Notes: generated by a model from the sequence alone, not told the origin. A stretch of 64,000 nucleotides of DNA from Runella limosa DSM 17973 (GCF_000482465.1 NZ_KI519426.1:62001-126000), one strand, 5' to 3'. Counted from the first letter of the stretch, positions 1 through 8,680 are shown. Numbers and translations are program-made.

Positions 1-409
1 GTTGTAGCGATGCTTCGACTTGGACTTCCAACGTTGCGTTGAACATCGTTGCGGCAACCAATTGAGTCGCAAAACTCACGAGCAAAATGACTTGCTCTTG
101 CGAGTAGCGTTGGGTAAGGGCTTCGTATAACTCATCGGGGATTTTACCGCCTTCGGTGGCTATTTTTGAGCCAAATAAAATCACAAGCAATTCGTCTTCT
201 TCCACTTCTAGTAGGTCGGGATTTTCTCCTAATTCCAGTAAGTTTTTCCTAAAAAAAGCCGAGAAAACCGCGCTTTGAGCGGATTGAGCAATGAGATAGC
301 CAAACATCAAGGCAAGGCGTTTACCGAGCAGCTGGTGTACTTGCGTATATTGCTTATCGACAATGCTATGAATTTCGGAAGGGATAAGGACAGGAATGCT
401 TTTTGACAT
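1..409 (-). CDS. Carboxymuconolactone-decarboxylase-like protein (3' end outside window)
   Basis: The reading frame opens at ATG 409-407 (MSKSIPVLIPSEIH) and runs off the left edge after about 136 codons. The visible part is all-helical and carries the pattern of the CMD/AhpD-like fold (FGYLIAQSAQSAVFSAFFRK, then LLELGEN, then a helix ending FATQLVAATMFN). The CxxC redox pair of AhpD is absent from the visible part, so peroxidase activity cannot be claimed. It is the last visible gene of the long minus-strand run that begins with the TonB receptor at 11248 and follows the SDR gene by 8 bases, so it is probably cotranscribed. The family call is moderate and the function is unknown. Confidence 0.55.
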   Translation of the reverse strand, partial: MSKSIPVLIPSEIHSIVDKQYTQVHQLLGKRLALMFGYLIAQSAQSAVFSAFFRKNLLELGENPDLLEVEEDELLVILFGSKIATEGGKIPDELYEALTQRYSQEQVILLVSFATQLVAATMFNATLEVQVEASLQ

Positions 410-417
410 CGGTTCGG

Positions 418-1212
418 TTAGTTTCGAGGTTCATAGATGTTGGCAGCTACCTTTTCCGTCAGTATTTTGGGGACGTACTTGGGTAGGTGCGCATTGAGGA
501 CGTTGAGAAAACCAGGGATGATTTCTGATTTTTTGGCGAACAAACCGTTAATGGCGATTTTGCCTACAGCTTCGGGCGTCATATTCACTTTGGACGCTGT
601 TTTTTTTGTATGTTCACCCATTCTGGCCCGATAGACAAAATCGGTGTCGGTACTCCCAGGGCTGAGGGTCGAAACTGAAAGGTCTGTTTCTCTTAGCTCA
701 AACCGAAGGCTGCGCGTAAACGACAATACCGCCGCTTTGGAGGCCGCATACACCGCTAAGTAGGGGACAGACTGGTAGGCAGTCGTGCTGGCTACGTTGA
801 GCAAATAGGTCTCTCCGTTGTTTTTTAGGATGGAAACAAAGAGATACGAAAGTCGAACGACCGCTTTGAAATTGACATCAACCATGTTGAGTTGTTCCTC
901 GATATTGAGGTCGGTAAATCGCCCCGTCAGTCCAAATCCTGCGTTGTTGATTGCCACTTTTAGCTTGTTTTTGAAAGGAGTTAGCCATTTTTCAATGTTG
1001 ATGACTGCATCCGCTTCGGATAAATCCTGCACAAAGGTGTGAACACTAAGAGCAGGGTAGCGCCCGCGTAGTTCAGTTTGGGTATATTCGAGCACCTCTT
1101 GATCAAAATCGACCAAGAGGAGGTGGTACTGACGCTGCGCAAGTTCGTTGGCGATGGCCTTTCCGATGCCTTTGGCTGAACCTGTTACGAGGGCATATTG
1201 GGGTATGTTCAT
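418..1212 (-). CDS. Short-chain dehydrogenase/reductase (SDR) family oxidoreductase
   Basis: A classical SDR of 264 residues. The N-terminal Rossmann glycine motif TGSAKGIG (residues 10-17), the NNAG motif (89-92), catalytic Ser142 and the YAASK motif (Tyr155, Lys159) are all present, so NAD(P)-dependent oxidoreduction is expected. The substrate cannot be read from sequence. It lies between a phytanoyl-CoA-dioxygenase-like gene and a CMD-like gene, all in one direction, which suggests it oxidises or reduces an intermediate made by the dioxygenase. No signal peptide, so cytoplasmic. Confidence 0.85.
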   Translation of the reverse strand: MNIPQYALVTGSAKGIGKAIANELAQRQYHLLLVDFDQEVLEYTQTELRGRYPALSVHTFVQDLSEADAVINIEKWLTPFKNKLKVAINNAGFGLTGRFTDLNIEEQLNMVDVNFKAVVRLSYLFVSILKNNGETYLLNVASTTAYQSVPYLAVYAASKAAVLSFTRSLRFELRETDLSVSTLSPGSTDTDFVYRARMGEHTKKTASKVNMTPEAVGKIAINGLFAKKSEIIPGFLNVLNAHLPKYVPKILTEKVAANIYEPRN

Positions 1213-1252
1213 AGGGAAATACGAATGAGTGAATTACGATAAGCGATGGGGC

Positions 1253-2065
1253 TTATTTGACAACATATTTCGCAAGACGCTGGTAAAAAGGGGTTTTGCT
1301 ATGTTCATTTTTAGGCACGTATTTTCCTGTCACGATGGGTACATACATGACGCGACGGCGTGACTGTTCGCCCTCAAAAACACTCGCTTCTACCCGATGC
1401 CACAAGTCGCCGTCGTGAATGGTCAAATCGCCTGCTTCAATATCGAGGCCTACTTCGTTGACATCGGGCTGGTGATCGATGAATTGTTTTTTGCGGAAAA
1501 GCGTCTGAAACACGCCCTGGGTGTGCGTACCCGGTAACACCTTGAGACCCCCGTTGCGGCTTAGGCAGTCATCAAGGTGCGTACCGATATTGAGCATTTT
1601 GTGAATCTTTTGTCCTAAAAACAAGTCCCGTGGGCTATCGGTATGCCATCCCATGGAGGTAAACTTGCTGTGTTTGTCTCGAACGTAATGATTAAATACC
1701 AGTCCATCTTTTTCGTCTTCACCCACGCGGGCATCGCCGCCGATTAAAGCGGTAAGCGATTGGATACGAGGGTCTTGGATATATTCTCTTAGGATGGGGC
1801 TGAATTTGGACGCAAAGCAAATTCGCTGAACCAACGGGCTGCCATCAAGGTCTTTACCAAACTTGAGAGGTACTCCGTTGATTTTTTGTTCGCCATCGGC
1901 CAAAATTTGTTCTTCAATTCGCTTGAATTCGTTGAGAAACAACTGAACGGCGTCTTTGGCAATGAAATTTTTGAAGTGCAAAAAACCGTTTTGATTGAAA
2001 AACGTGATTTGTTCTTCCGTCAATTTTTCGTTGAATGTAAAGGTCTGAGTGTCTAATCTTTTCAT
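1253..2065 (-). CDS. Phytanoyl-CoA dioxygenase (PhyH) family Fe(II)/2-oxoglutarate oxygenase
   Basis: A 270-residue PhyH-family protein. The metal-binding triad is visible as H141-x-D143 (GWHTDSPRD) and H223 (DLWHR), with arginines at 236-238 suited to bind 2-oxoglutarate. The start is placed at ATG 2065 (MKRLDTQTF) because the ten codons available upstream look like untranslated leader. PhyH enzymes hydroxylate small molecules, and relatives act on alkylsulfonates, phosphonates and ectoine. With sulfur genes upstream in the same direction, a role in oxidative release of sulfur from an organic compound is a plausible inference, not a demonstrated one. Confidence 0.8.
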   Translation of the reverse strand: MKRLDTQTFTFNEKLTEEQITFFNQNGFLHFKNFIAKDAVQLFLNEFKRIEEQILADGEQKINGVPLKFGKDLDGSPLVQRICFASKFSPILREYIQDPRIQSLTALIGGDARVGEDEKDGLVFNHYVRDKHSKFTSMGWHTDSPRDLFLGQKIHKMLNIGTHLDDCLSRNGGLKVLPGTHTQGVFQTLFRKKQFIDHQPDVNEVGLDIEAGDLTIHDGDLWHRVEASVFEGEQSRRRVMYVPIVTGKYVPKNEHSKTPFYQRLAKYVVK

Positions 2066-2153
2066 AATTGTATCAGGTTTTTGAATAAATATCAATACTA
2101 TTGATTTTATAGATTAATTGATAAAAATAAAATGCTAGGCTTAAAAACAAACG

Positions 2154-2969
2154 TTAGTCAAACACCTCGTCTTTTACTTCGATTCGGAGTTGGTGGGTAT
2201 TAAAAACGTGCGAATTGGGAGCTACGCTTTTGGTTAAAAATACGCTGCCTCCAATGATGCTGTTTTTACCAATGACGGTTTTTCCGCCCAGAATGGTGGT
2301 TCGGGCGTAAATGATGACATTATCTTCTACCGTAGGGTGGCGTTTTACTTCGGCCAGCTCTTTGGCTACTTGCAATGCTCCTAGCGTAACTCCTTGATAA
2401 ATAGAAACGTTATTGCCGATGATGGCGGTTGCACCAATCACAATACCCGTACTGTGATCAATCATAAACGGGACTCCAATTTTTGCAGCAGGGTGAATGT
2501 CCGTTCCCGTGTTTCGGTGGGCATACTCGCTCAAAATCCGTGGCAAAACGGGTACTTTTAAGCGTGTTAATTGATGGGCAATGCGGTAAACAGCAATCGC
2601 GTAAAAGCCAGGGTATGAAACGATTACTTCGTGGATGCTCGTGGCGGCGGGGTCAAACTCATAGATTTTGGCGGCGTCGGCTCGCAAATGATGATATACC
2701 GTTTCTAATGATTGATAAAAGGCATTTACCGTACCTTCAATATCGGCTTCTGTAGGATCTAAGTAGCTCAATAAAATATTTTCAAGGTCGATTTGATTCT
2801 TCTTGAGGATGCCCACGTAGGTTGCTTTTTTGTGCAAACGATTGTTGGGAAAAAGAAACTCAAAAAGGTTAGTCAACCAATCAATCGAATCTTGGATTTT
2901 GGGCGTTGCTTCCCATTCGGCTTTGTGCGTATGGTGAAGTTTGTCGATAAATTCCTTTACGTCAGACAT
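2154..2969 (-). CDS. cysE: Serine O-acetyltransferase (CysE/EpsC type)
   Basis: Makes O-acetyl-L-serine from serine and acetyl-CoA, the carbon acceptor for cysteine synthesis. About 271 residues from ATG 2969 (MSDVKEF). An alpha-helical N-terminal domain leads to a left-handed beta-helix with hexapeptide repeats (about 155-265) containing D157-I-H159-P and the catalytic D171-H172 of MIDHSTG, then GVTLGA. An upstream in-frame ATG at 2984 would add five residues. Serine acetyltransferases are recurrent neighbours of family 2A encapsulins, and this one directly follows the cysteine desulfurase cargo gene. A 31-base palindrome separates them. Confidence 0.92.
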   Translation of the reverse strand: MSDVKEFIDKLHHTHKAEWEATPKIQDSIDWLTNLFEFLFPNNRLHKKATYVGILKKNQIDLENILLSYLDPTEADIEGTVNAFYQSLETVYHHLRADAAKIYEFDPAATSIHEVIVSYPGFYAIAVYRIAHQLTRLKVPVLPRILSEYAHRNTGTDIHPAAKIGVPFMIDHSTGIVIGATAIIGNNVSIYQGVTLGALQVAKELAEVKRHPTVEDNVIIYARTTILGGKTVIGKNSIIGGSVFLTKSVAPNSHVFNTHQLRIEVKDEVFD

Positions 2970-2990
2970 AATGAAAAGTTTCAATTCAGA

Positions 2991-3021
2991 AACCTTATAG
3001 GTTTTAAAAACCTATAAGGTT
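2991..3021. repeat. AT-centred palindrome between cysE and the desulfurase gene
   Basis: Two perfect 15-base arms (AACCTTATAGGTTTT and its complement) surround a single central base. It sits between the desulfurase stop (3039) and the cysE start (2969). There is no clear U-tract after it on the minus strand, so it may act as a processing/stability hairpin or be a REP-like palindrome rather than a terminator. Its architecture (TTT-n-AAA centre) matches the palindromes at 47400 and 51431. Confidence 0.7.
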
Positions 3022-3038
3022 TGGTGGAGAATTTGGGG

Positions 3039-4967
3039 TTATTTTTTATGTTGTAAACGATAGAGCGTTTCTACCAATGTGTCGATGTCGGCACAGGTGT
3101 TGTAGAAAGCCAACGAAGGTCGAACGGTACTTTCCAAGCCAAAACGCCGCAAAATAGGCTGCGCACAATGATGACCCGTACGAACCGCAATTCCTTCTTT
3201 ATTAAGGGCTTGTCCCACTTCGTCGTTGGTGTACCCCTTCAAGGTAAACGATAAAACACTGGCTTTGTCGGGAGCAGTGCCTACCAACCGAAGTCCTGGG
3301 ACGTCTTTCAACAAATGGGTAGCGTAGTGTAACAATTGATGTTCGTACTGGTAAATGAGGTTCATCCCTAAGCCCGTGACATAGTCAATGGCGGCACCGA
3401 GTCCCACTGCGTCGGCGATGTTTCCCGTCCCAGCTTCAAAACGAGAAGGAGCTGGGTGGTAAACAGTACGCTCAAACGTCACGTCTTTGATCATGTTGCC
3501 TCCACCTTGCCAAGGTTGAATCTGATTGAGCAACTCTTCTTTGCCATAGACCACGCCAATACCCGTTGGCCCAAAGACTTTATGGCCCGAAAAGACAAAA
3601 AAGTCGGCGTTCAAGTAGCGAACGTCCACGCTCATGTGTGAAACGGACTGTGCCCCATCGACGAGAACTTTTGCTCCAATTTGATGAGCGAGTTCAACGA
3701 TTTGTTTGGCAGGAGTAACCGTTCCCAAGGCGTTGGAAACTTGCGTAAAAGAAACCAGTTTGGTTCTCGAATTGAGCAACTTAACGTATTCTTCTAAGAT
3801 TATTTGTCCGTCATCATCCACGGGAATTACGCGCAGGCGTGCGCCTTTTTTCTGCGCCAATTGCTGCCAAGGCACAATGTTGGCGTGGTGCTCAAGGTGG
3901 CTGACAATTATTTCGTCACCTGCGTTAATAAATTGTTCTCCAAAACTTTTAGCCACCAAATTAATCGCTTCCGTTGCTCCCCGCACAAATACAATTTCGT
4001 TGGTCGAAGCTGCATTCAAAAACGCCCTGACTTTTTCGCGGGCGGCTTCGTAGGCATCGGTAGCGCGAGCAGCTAACTCGTGGGCAGCGCGGTGAATGTT
4101 TGAGTTTTCGTGTTCATAAAAATAACTCAAACGATCAATGACCAACTTAGGTTTTTGGGTCGTAGCCGCGTTATCTAACCAAATGAGGGGTTTCCCGTTG
4201 ACAGTTTCCTGAAGAATGGGGAAATCTCTTTTGATGAGCGCGGCGTCTAACGGGAATTTGGGCGCTGTTTGTAAGCTAGTGCTGGAGGGGGATGTTTGAG
4301 ATACAGAAGGCAGTTGTGGGACGAAACCACCCTCTAACCCATGCAAAGCATTGCCCGAAAGAAAATAGTAAGGGCTGTCTTTTTGAGGGATTGAAGCAAC
4401 GTGATTTGTGCCCGAAAGCGCTTCCAATGCCTTTTGTAATTCGGATTCAAACGAAAAATGGGATTGGTAGGGCAACTGTTCTGGGGGTGTTTCCCTTCCC
4501 GAACCAATGGAGGAAGGGATAGCGTCACTTTTTAAGTTTTCGTCGGGAAAACTGGTTTGTGGATTCTCCAGATTAATGTTGTTGCCGTGCTGAATCGCTG
4601 AGGGCGATGCACCGCTTCCCGCTACGGAGCTAGGAATTCGCCCACCGTTTGAGCTAATGCTGGCAGGTTCAACCACGTGGGGTGATGTCGGTTCTGCACC
4701 AGCAGCGACAAAAGCCGTTGGGTCGTGCAGGGTCGGTGAAATTCCAATTCCCCCTAGGGCAGGCGGCGCGGGTGCGCCGTCTGCAAAATAGAAAGGAACC
4801 TCATTGGGAGCTCCTGCGTGAACAGGTGCAAGGGCATGAATCGCCTGTTTGGCAAACCCTTGCGCAATCGGATGCTCGCCTGGCAAAGCAGCAAAAAACT
4901 GATTTGCCAGTGCTTCCAACGCTGCTACGTCGGGCAGTCCTGTCGAGGTATTAATACTTGTACTCAT
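3039..4967 (-). CDS. Family 2A encapsulin cargo: SufS-like cysteine desulfurase with long N-terminal targeting region
   Basis: A PLP-dependent group II cysteine desulfurase that takes sulfur from cysteine as an enzyme persulfide. From ATG 4967 (MSTSINTST) it has 642 residues. Residues 1 to about 238 are a low-complexity Ala/Pro/Ser/Gly-rich extension absent from ordinary SufS. The extension holds a short helical segment (LPDVAALEALANQFFAALPG) and two similar motifs, PFYFADG and PYYFLSG. The catalytic domain follows, with the PLP lysine in SGHK (Lys463) and the catalytic cysteine in RTGHHC (Cys601). The start overlaps the shell gene's end by 17 bases, implying translational coupling. In Synechococcus elongatus the matching N-terminal region loads the desulfurase into the SrpI shell, which is the basis for calling it cargo. 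Confidence 0.93.
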   Translation of the reverse strand: MSTSINTSTGLPDVAALEALANQFFAALPGEHPIAQGFAKQAIHALAPVHAGAPNEVPFYFADGAPAPPALGGIGISPTLHDPTAFVAAGAEPTSPHVVEPASISSNGGRIPSSVAGSGASPSAIQHGNNINLENPQTSFPDENLKSDAIPSSIGSGRETPPEQLPYQSHFSFESELQKALEALSGTNHVASIPQKDSPYYFLSGNALHGLEGGFVPQLPSVSQTSPSSTSLQTAPKFPLDAALIKRDFPILQETVNGKPLIWLDNAATTQKPKLVIDRLSYFYEHENSNIHRAAHELAARATDAYEAAREKVRAFLNAASTNEIVFVRGATEAINLVAKSFGEQFINAGDEIIVSHLEHHANIVPWQQLAQKKGARLRVIPVDDDGQIILEEYVKLLNSRTKLVSFTQVSNALGTVTPAKQIVELAHQIGAKVLVDGAQSVSHMSVDVRYLNADFFVFSGHKVFGPTGIGVVYGKEELLNQIQPWQGGGNMIKDVTFERTVYHPAPSRFEAGTGNIADAVGLGAAIDYVTGLGMNLIYQYEHQLLHYATHLLKDVPGLRLVGTAPDKASVLSFTLKGYTNDEVGQALNKEGIAVRTGHHCAQPILRRFGLESTVRPSLAFYNTCADIDTLVETLYRLQHKK

Positions 4968-5877
4968 GGTAGTTGCCGATTTCAACGTCTTCCAAAACTG
5001 CAATGGCATCGTCCACCAATACTGCTAACGAGCAGTAAAGTGAAACAAGGTAAGAGGCGATGGCCTTGTCGTTGATGCCCATAAAACGAACCGAAAGTCC
5101 AGGGGTTTGCTCGCCTTGTAATCCAGGTTGGATCAGCCCTACTACTCCCTGACGGCTTTCGCCCGTGCGAAGCAAAATGATTTTGGTTTTATTGTTTTGG
5201 ATAGGAAGCTTGTCCGAAGGAATCAACGGAATGCCCCGCCAAGTGATAAATTGTGAACCAAAAAGGGAAATTGTTGGCGGTGGTACGCCACGGCGGGTAC
5301 ACTCACGACCAAAAGCGGCAATGGCCAACGGATGAAGTAAAAAGAACCCAGGCTCTTTCCAAACTTTGGCAATTAGCTCGTCCAAATCGTCGGGAGTTGG
5401 GGCTCCGAGGCGGGTTTTTATTACTTGCGACGGAACGACGCTGTGCAGCAAACCGTATTCTTTGTTGTTGATGAGTTCGCTCTCTTGGCGCTCTTTGATG
5501 GTTTCAATCGCCAAGCGCAACTGCTCCGAAATCTGATTGTAAGGCTTGCTGTACAAATCAGAAACGCGGGTGTGAACATCGACAATGGTTTGTACGGCCG
5601 ACAAGTTATACTCCCGAGGGTTATCAATGTAATCGACAAATGTTTGGGGAAGAACCCGTTCGTCGCGTGCTGAACAATCGACTTCAACGCTGTTGGCGTT
5701 TTTGACTTTGTTGAGACGATAAACGCCTGATTCTACAGGAACCCAGTTCAAAAGGCGGGTTAGCCAACGAGGGGTGATGGTCACCATTTGCGGCACGGTG
5801 CGGGTCGCAATCGCCAGTTGCCTAGCAGCTACGTCGCCTAATGCCGTTTGTTTGTTTTTGTTGGATGTGTCTGACAT
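4951..5877 (-). CDS. srpI: Family 2A encapsulin shell protein (SrpI-like)
   Basis: A 308-residue HK97-fold shell protein expected to self-assemble into a hollow protein compartment. Recognisable family 2A segments are an N-terminal arm with AARQLAIATRTVPQM, the central QTFVDYIDNPREYN, TRLGAPTPDDLDELIAKVWK, and a C-terminal FMGINDKAIASYLVSLYCSL. The start MSDTSNKNK (ATG 5877) follows the redoxin gene's stop by 9 bases. The immediately downstream desulfurase with its long N-terminal extension is the diagnostic cargo pairing. Family 2A shells have been linked to sulfur starvation and, in Acinetobacter, to storage of elemental sulfur; a similar role here is inference. Confidence 0.93.
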   Translation of the reverse strand: MSDTSNKNKQTALGDVAARQLAIATRTVPQMVTITPRWLTRLLNWVPVESGVYRLNKVKNANSVEVDCSARDERVLPQTFVDYIDNPREYNLSAVQTIVDVHTRVSDLYSKPYNQISEQLRLAIETIKERQESELINNKEYGLLHSVVPSQVIKTRLGAPTPDDLDELIAKVWKEPGFFLLHPLAIAAFGRECTRRGVPPPTISLFGSQFITWRGIPLIPSDKLPIQNNKTKIILLRTGESRQGVVGLIQPGLQGEQTPGLSVRFMGINDKAIASYLVSLYCSLAVLVDDAIAVLEDVEIGNYHEYKY

Positions 5878-5886
5878 AAGATGGAT

Positions 5887-6489
5887 TTATTTTAATGCGA
5901 TTTTTACGGCCCGTTCAATTTCTTTTTCTGATACAGCATATTCAAAGTCCTTGTCAACGTAGTCATAGACGATGTATCGGTTTCGGCTTATGACAAATGT
6001 GGCAGGGAAAGGTACATCTTCCGAAATCCCCGCAATGCGGTCCCAAACGGGTTCAAATTCGGAATAGACCCCCAGCGCTTCACTGATTTTATTGTTTAAA
6101 TCTTGGACTATGTTAAATTCAATGCCGTAATCTTGGACTGTATGAACAATGTGTTTGAATTGCTCAGTGCTGATAACGAGCATATTAGCTCCTAGTTTTG
6201 AGATGGCATCAAATGCTTTGTTGAGGCGGTCGAGGTGGGTTGCGCCGTATTTTTCCCAAGCAGGACTGTATGTACTTAGTACCAAAGGGCCTTCGTTTAG
6301 CAAATCGTGCAGATAGAAAAAACTATTTGATTCCAAATAGACGGGCAAGTTTTGCCATACACCTACCTCCGCATTGACCCGAATGTTGGGGAGAAGTCCG
6401 CGATTTTTTACGGGCTGTACTTTTTGATAAGAAGTTGGTAATGACGAGATAAAATAATCTTCTCCAATGTTTTTTATGATGGCTCTCAT
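5887..6489 (-). CDS. Cysteine-less redoxin (AhpC/TSA-like fold)
   Basis: Two hundred residues with a peroxiredoxin/redoxin layout: an N-terminal beta-hairpin, VYLES, GPLVLSTYSPAW, THLDRLNKAFDAISKLGANMLVIS, and a late strand VPFPATFVISRNRYIVYDYVD. At the position where redoxins carry W-C-x-x-C, this protein reads W78-E-K-Y-G82. There is no cysteine anywhere in the chain, so it cannot act as a thiol peroxidase or thioredoxin. It lies immediately upstream of the encapsulin shell (9-base gap) and just downstream of the hydroxylase-family gene, so it is cotranscribed. It may be a structural, regulatory or scaffolding descendant. Confidence 0.7.
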   Translation of the reverse strand: MRAIIKNIGEDYFISSLPTSYQKVQPVKNRGLLPNIRVNAEVGVWQNLPVYLESNSFFYLHDLLNEGPLVLSTYSPAWEKYGATHLDRLNKAFDAISKLGANMLVISTEQFKHIVHTVQDYGIEFNIVQDLNNKISEALGVYSEFEPVWDRIAGISEDVPFPATFVISRNRYIVYDYVDKDFEYAVSEKEIERAVKIALK

Positions 6490-6495
6490 GTTGTA

Positions 6496-7734
6496 TTAAG
6501 AATTTGGGAGGTAAATGTTTCCGTAGAGTAAGCGTAGGTATTGGCGTTCGATACTTCGTAGGTAAATCAATGCGGCTACCAACAAGCCCGCCGAAAGTAC
6601 AAAAGTGGTCGGACTAGGGTAGTAGTAATAAACGACACTCATCAAACTACCAATCCGTAGGTATTCGAGGTAAAATACCCATCGGCGTTGTTCTAAAATG
6701 GCACCACTGTTGACCAGAGTCAATAAAATAAATAAAGAGATAGCGAGCTGCACTGGCAGCGGAACGTATTGTTCTAGCAACAAAAACCAAAAGAGTAAAA
6801 AGAGCGTAAAAGCCATTTGACCCAGTACATAACCCTTAAATCGGTGCGTGGGAGCTTGTACTTTTCGATGAGATAAAAAAAGGATTTCCGCTTTTGACCT
6901 CATTCGTTCATCAAACTCGGCAGGTTTCCCAAATACGACTTTTAGTTTGTTCCAGAACCCTTTTTGTGATGTCACGGCAAGTCCTAGTTCGACAAAAAAG
7001 TGAAAGTGTTGCCATAAAAAGCTGTGACTTCCGAGTGGTTTTGTCAAGCCATATACTGGCGCCTCGGTTTCCTTGGCAAACGTTCCAAACAATTTGTCCC
7101 AAATGATGAACATATCTCCGTAGTTTTTGTCGAGATACTGTTCATTGGCTGCGTGGTGAACGCGGTGGTGCGACGGCGTTACTAAAATATATTCTAAGAT
7201 TCCTAGTTTTCCAATGAGCTGTGTATGCGTAAAAAAGGGATAAATTCCGTGAATGATAAGTACGACCGTAATCATTTCCGCTGGAAAACCGATGATGGGA
7301 ATGATGGTCCAAAAGAATGTTCGGGCTACCGCCTGAATGATGGTGATTCGGGTACCCGTAGTTAAATTAAAATCTTCGCTTTGGTGATGTACGACGTGGG
7401 CCGCCCAAAAAATATTTACTTCATGGCCGAGCCGATGGTACCAATACCACAAAAAGTCAGTAAACAACAATAAAAGAATCCAATGAAGCAGTGTCGGTTG
7501 GATGTCAAGTAGTGCAAAATGTTGATGCAAATAGTCATAGACAAAGTAAAAACCTCCTGCGGTAAACAGGTCAATTAAGCGTTCGGCAATCCCAACGTTG
7601 AGGTTAGCAATGGTTTCATTAAAGTGAAAATACTTTTTCCCTGTTTTTCTAGCTATAAAGTATTCTAATGCAATAAAAAATAAGAAAAGGGGAACAGCAA
7701 AAGCAAAGATGTTGATGTTCATGGCGTTGAGCAT
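6496..7734 (-). CDS. Fatty acid hydroxylase / sterol desaturase family membrane protein
   Basis: A polytopic membrane di-iron protein of 412 residues. The histidine boxes are visible: H100RLGH104, H113VVHH117 and a later HHRVHH followed by NEQYLDKNYGDMF. The C-terminal third adds further hydrophobic helices (about 305-400). Such enzymes hydroxylate or desaturate lipids and small hydrophobic molecules using O2; the substrate is unknown. Its ATG overlaps the stop of the upstream exporter gene in a TAATG junction, implying coupled translation. A second ATG four codons in (MNINIF) is also possible. Confidence 0.85.
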   Translation of the reverse strand: MLNAMNINIFAFAVPLFLFFIALEYFIARKTGKKYFHFNETIANLNVGIAERLIDLFTAGGFYFVYDYLHQHFALLDIQPTLLHWILLLLFTDFLWYWYHRLGHEVNIFWAAHVVHHQSEDFNLTTGTRITIIQAVARTFFWTIIPIIGFPAEMITVVLIIHGIYPFFTHTQLIGKLGILEYILVTPSHHRVHHAANEQYLDKNYGDMFIIWDKLFGTFAKETEAPVYGLTKPLGSHSFLWQHFHFFVELGLAVTSQKGFWNKLKVVFGKPAEFDERMRSKAEILFLSHRKVQAPTHRFKGYVLGQMAFTLFLLFWFLLLEQYVPLPVQLAISLFILLTLVNSGAILEQRRWVFYLEYLRIGSLMSVVYYYYPSPTTFVLSAGLLVAALIYLRSIERQYLRLLYGNIYLPNS

Positions 7735-8615
7735 TAAAACAAAGTCAAAATATTGCGTAGGCTAAGAAGTACAATAACGATTCCAACAATCACCATTAAG
7801 ATTTTGGGGTTTACTTTCCCGCAAACATAAGCGGCAAAAGGAGAAGCAATAACACCTCCAAGAAGCAACCCGATAACGACACGCCAGTTATCAATGCCAA
7901 TCATTAGGGTAAACATTCCAGCTCCAGCGGCTGCGATAAAAAACTCTGCGGTATTGACCGAACCAATTGTATAGCGAGGGTCACGTCCGCTACCAATCAA
8001 GGTAGAGGTAACAACAGGCCCCCAGCCACCGCCTCCTACAGCATCGACAAAGCCACCAAGGAGTGCCAACGGCCCGACGTATTTGGTTTTTGTTTTGGCT
8101 TTTTTCTTACCCAAGGCTTTACGAATGACGATGACACCCATCACAAGTAAGTAGATGGAAATGTAGGGTTTAATCAAATTGCCATCAAACGAACTCAAAA
8201 TATAAGCACCCGTTACAGCACCTATGATGCCTGGGATGAGCAAAAGTTTGAACAGTTTTTTGTTGACATTCCCAAACTTCCAATGCGACAAGCCCGAAGC
8301 ACCGCTCGTAAAAACTTCCGCAATGTGTACACTCGCACTGGCAGCTGCGGGAGGCACGCCCAAGCTCAACAACAGTGAAGTAGAGCTGATGCCGTAGGCC
8401 ATTCCTAGAGCCCCATCAATGGTTTGGGCCAGAAAACCTGCTCCAATAAAAAGGAGGGTTTCGGAGGTAAATAAGTCCTCAAAACTCAGTTTCAGGTTGG
8501 CTCCCCAAAGCTGCCATCCTCCCAGACCCACAGCGGCTACTAAGATAAAAGCAAAAAGCCCGAAGAGAAGGTAATCACCTCCAAATACTCTCTTTTGAAC
8601 GGATGTCTGTGCCAT
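7734..8615 (-). CDS. TauE/SafE-family (TSUP) transporter, probable sulfite/organosulfonate exporter
   Basis: A 293-residue membrane protein with about eight hydrophobic helices and the internal duplication typical of TSUP proteins (GFLAQTIDGALGMAYGISST in the first half, GGFVDAVGGGGWGPVVTSTL in the second). Members move sulfite, sulfoacetate, thiosulfate or other small anions. Its position between the TonB receptor and encapsulin/cysteine synthesis genes supports a sulfur-compound role, for example disposing of sulfite released from an imported sulfonate. The gene follows the receptor after a gap of 65 bases that holds a hairpin. Confidence 0.88.
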   Translation of the reverse strand: MAQTSVQKRVFGGDYLLFGLFAFILVAAVGLGGWQLWGANLKLSFEDLFTSETLLFIGAGFLAQTIDGALGMAYGISSTSLLLSLGVPPAAASASVHIAEVFTSGASGLSHWKFGNVNKKLFKLLLIPGIIGAVTGAYILSSFDGNLIKPYISIYLLVMGVIVIRKALGKKKAKTKTKYVGPLALLGGFVDAVGGGGWGPVVTSTLIGSGRDPRYTIGSVNTAEFFIAAAGAGMFTLMIGIDNWRVVIGLLLGGVIASPFAAYVCGKVNPKILMVIVGIVIVLLSLRNILTLF

Positions 8616-8633
8616 GGTTGTGTTTGTTTAAGG

Positions 8634-8669
8634 TTTGAACGAGGGTCAAAAATGAAACCCTCGTTCAAA
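8634..8669 (-). terminator. Intercistronic hairpin between TonB receptor and TSUP genes
   Basis: Perfect 13-base arms (TTTGAACGAGGGT and complement) with a 10-base loop lie between the receptor stop (8681) and the TSUP start (8615). The minus-strand RNA has no long U-tract after the hairpin, so full termination is doubtful. It may lower read-through or stabilise the receptor message so that receptor and downstream enzyme levels differ. Confidence 0.55.
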
Positions 8670-8680
8670 ATACGGTGAGA

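Noticed and set aside
4334-4528. Short frames in the low-complexity N-terminal region of the desulfurase
   Set aside because: They are shadows in other frames of the encapsulin-cargo targeting region, which is continuous with the catalytic domain.
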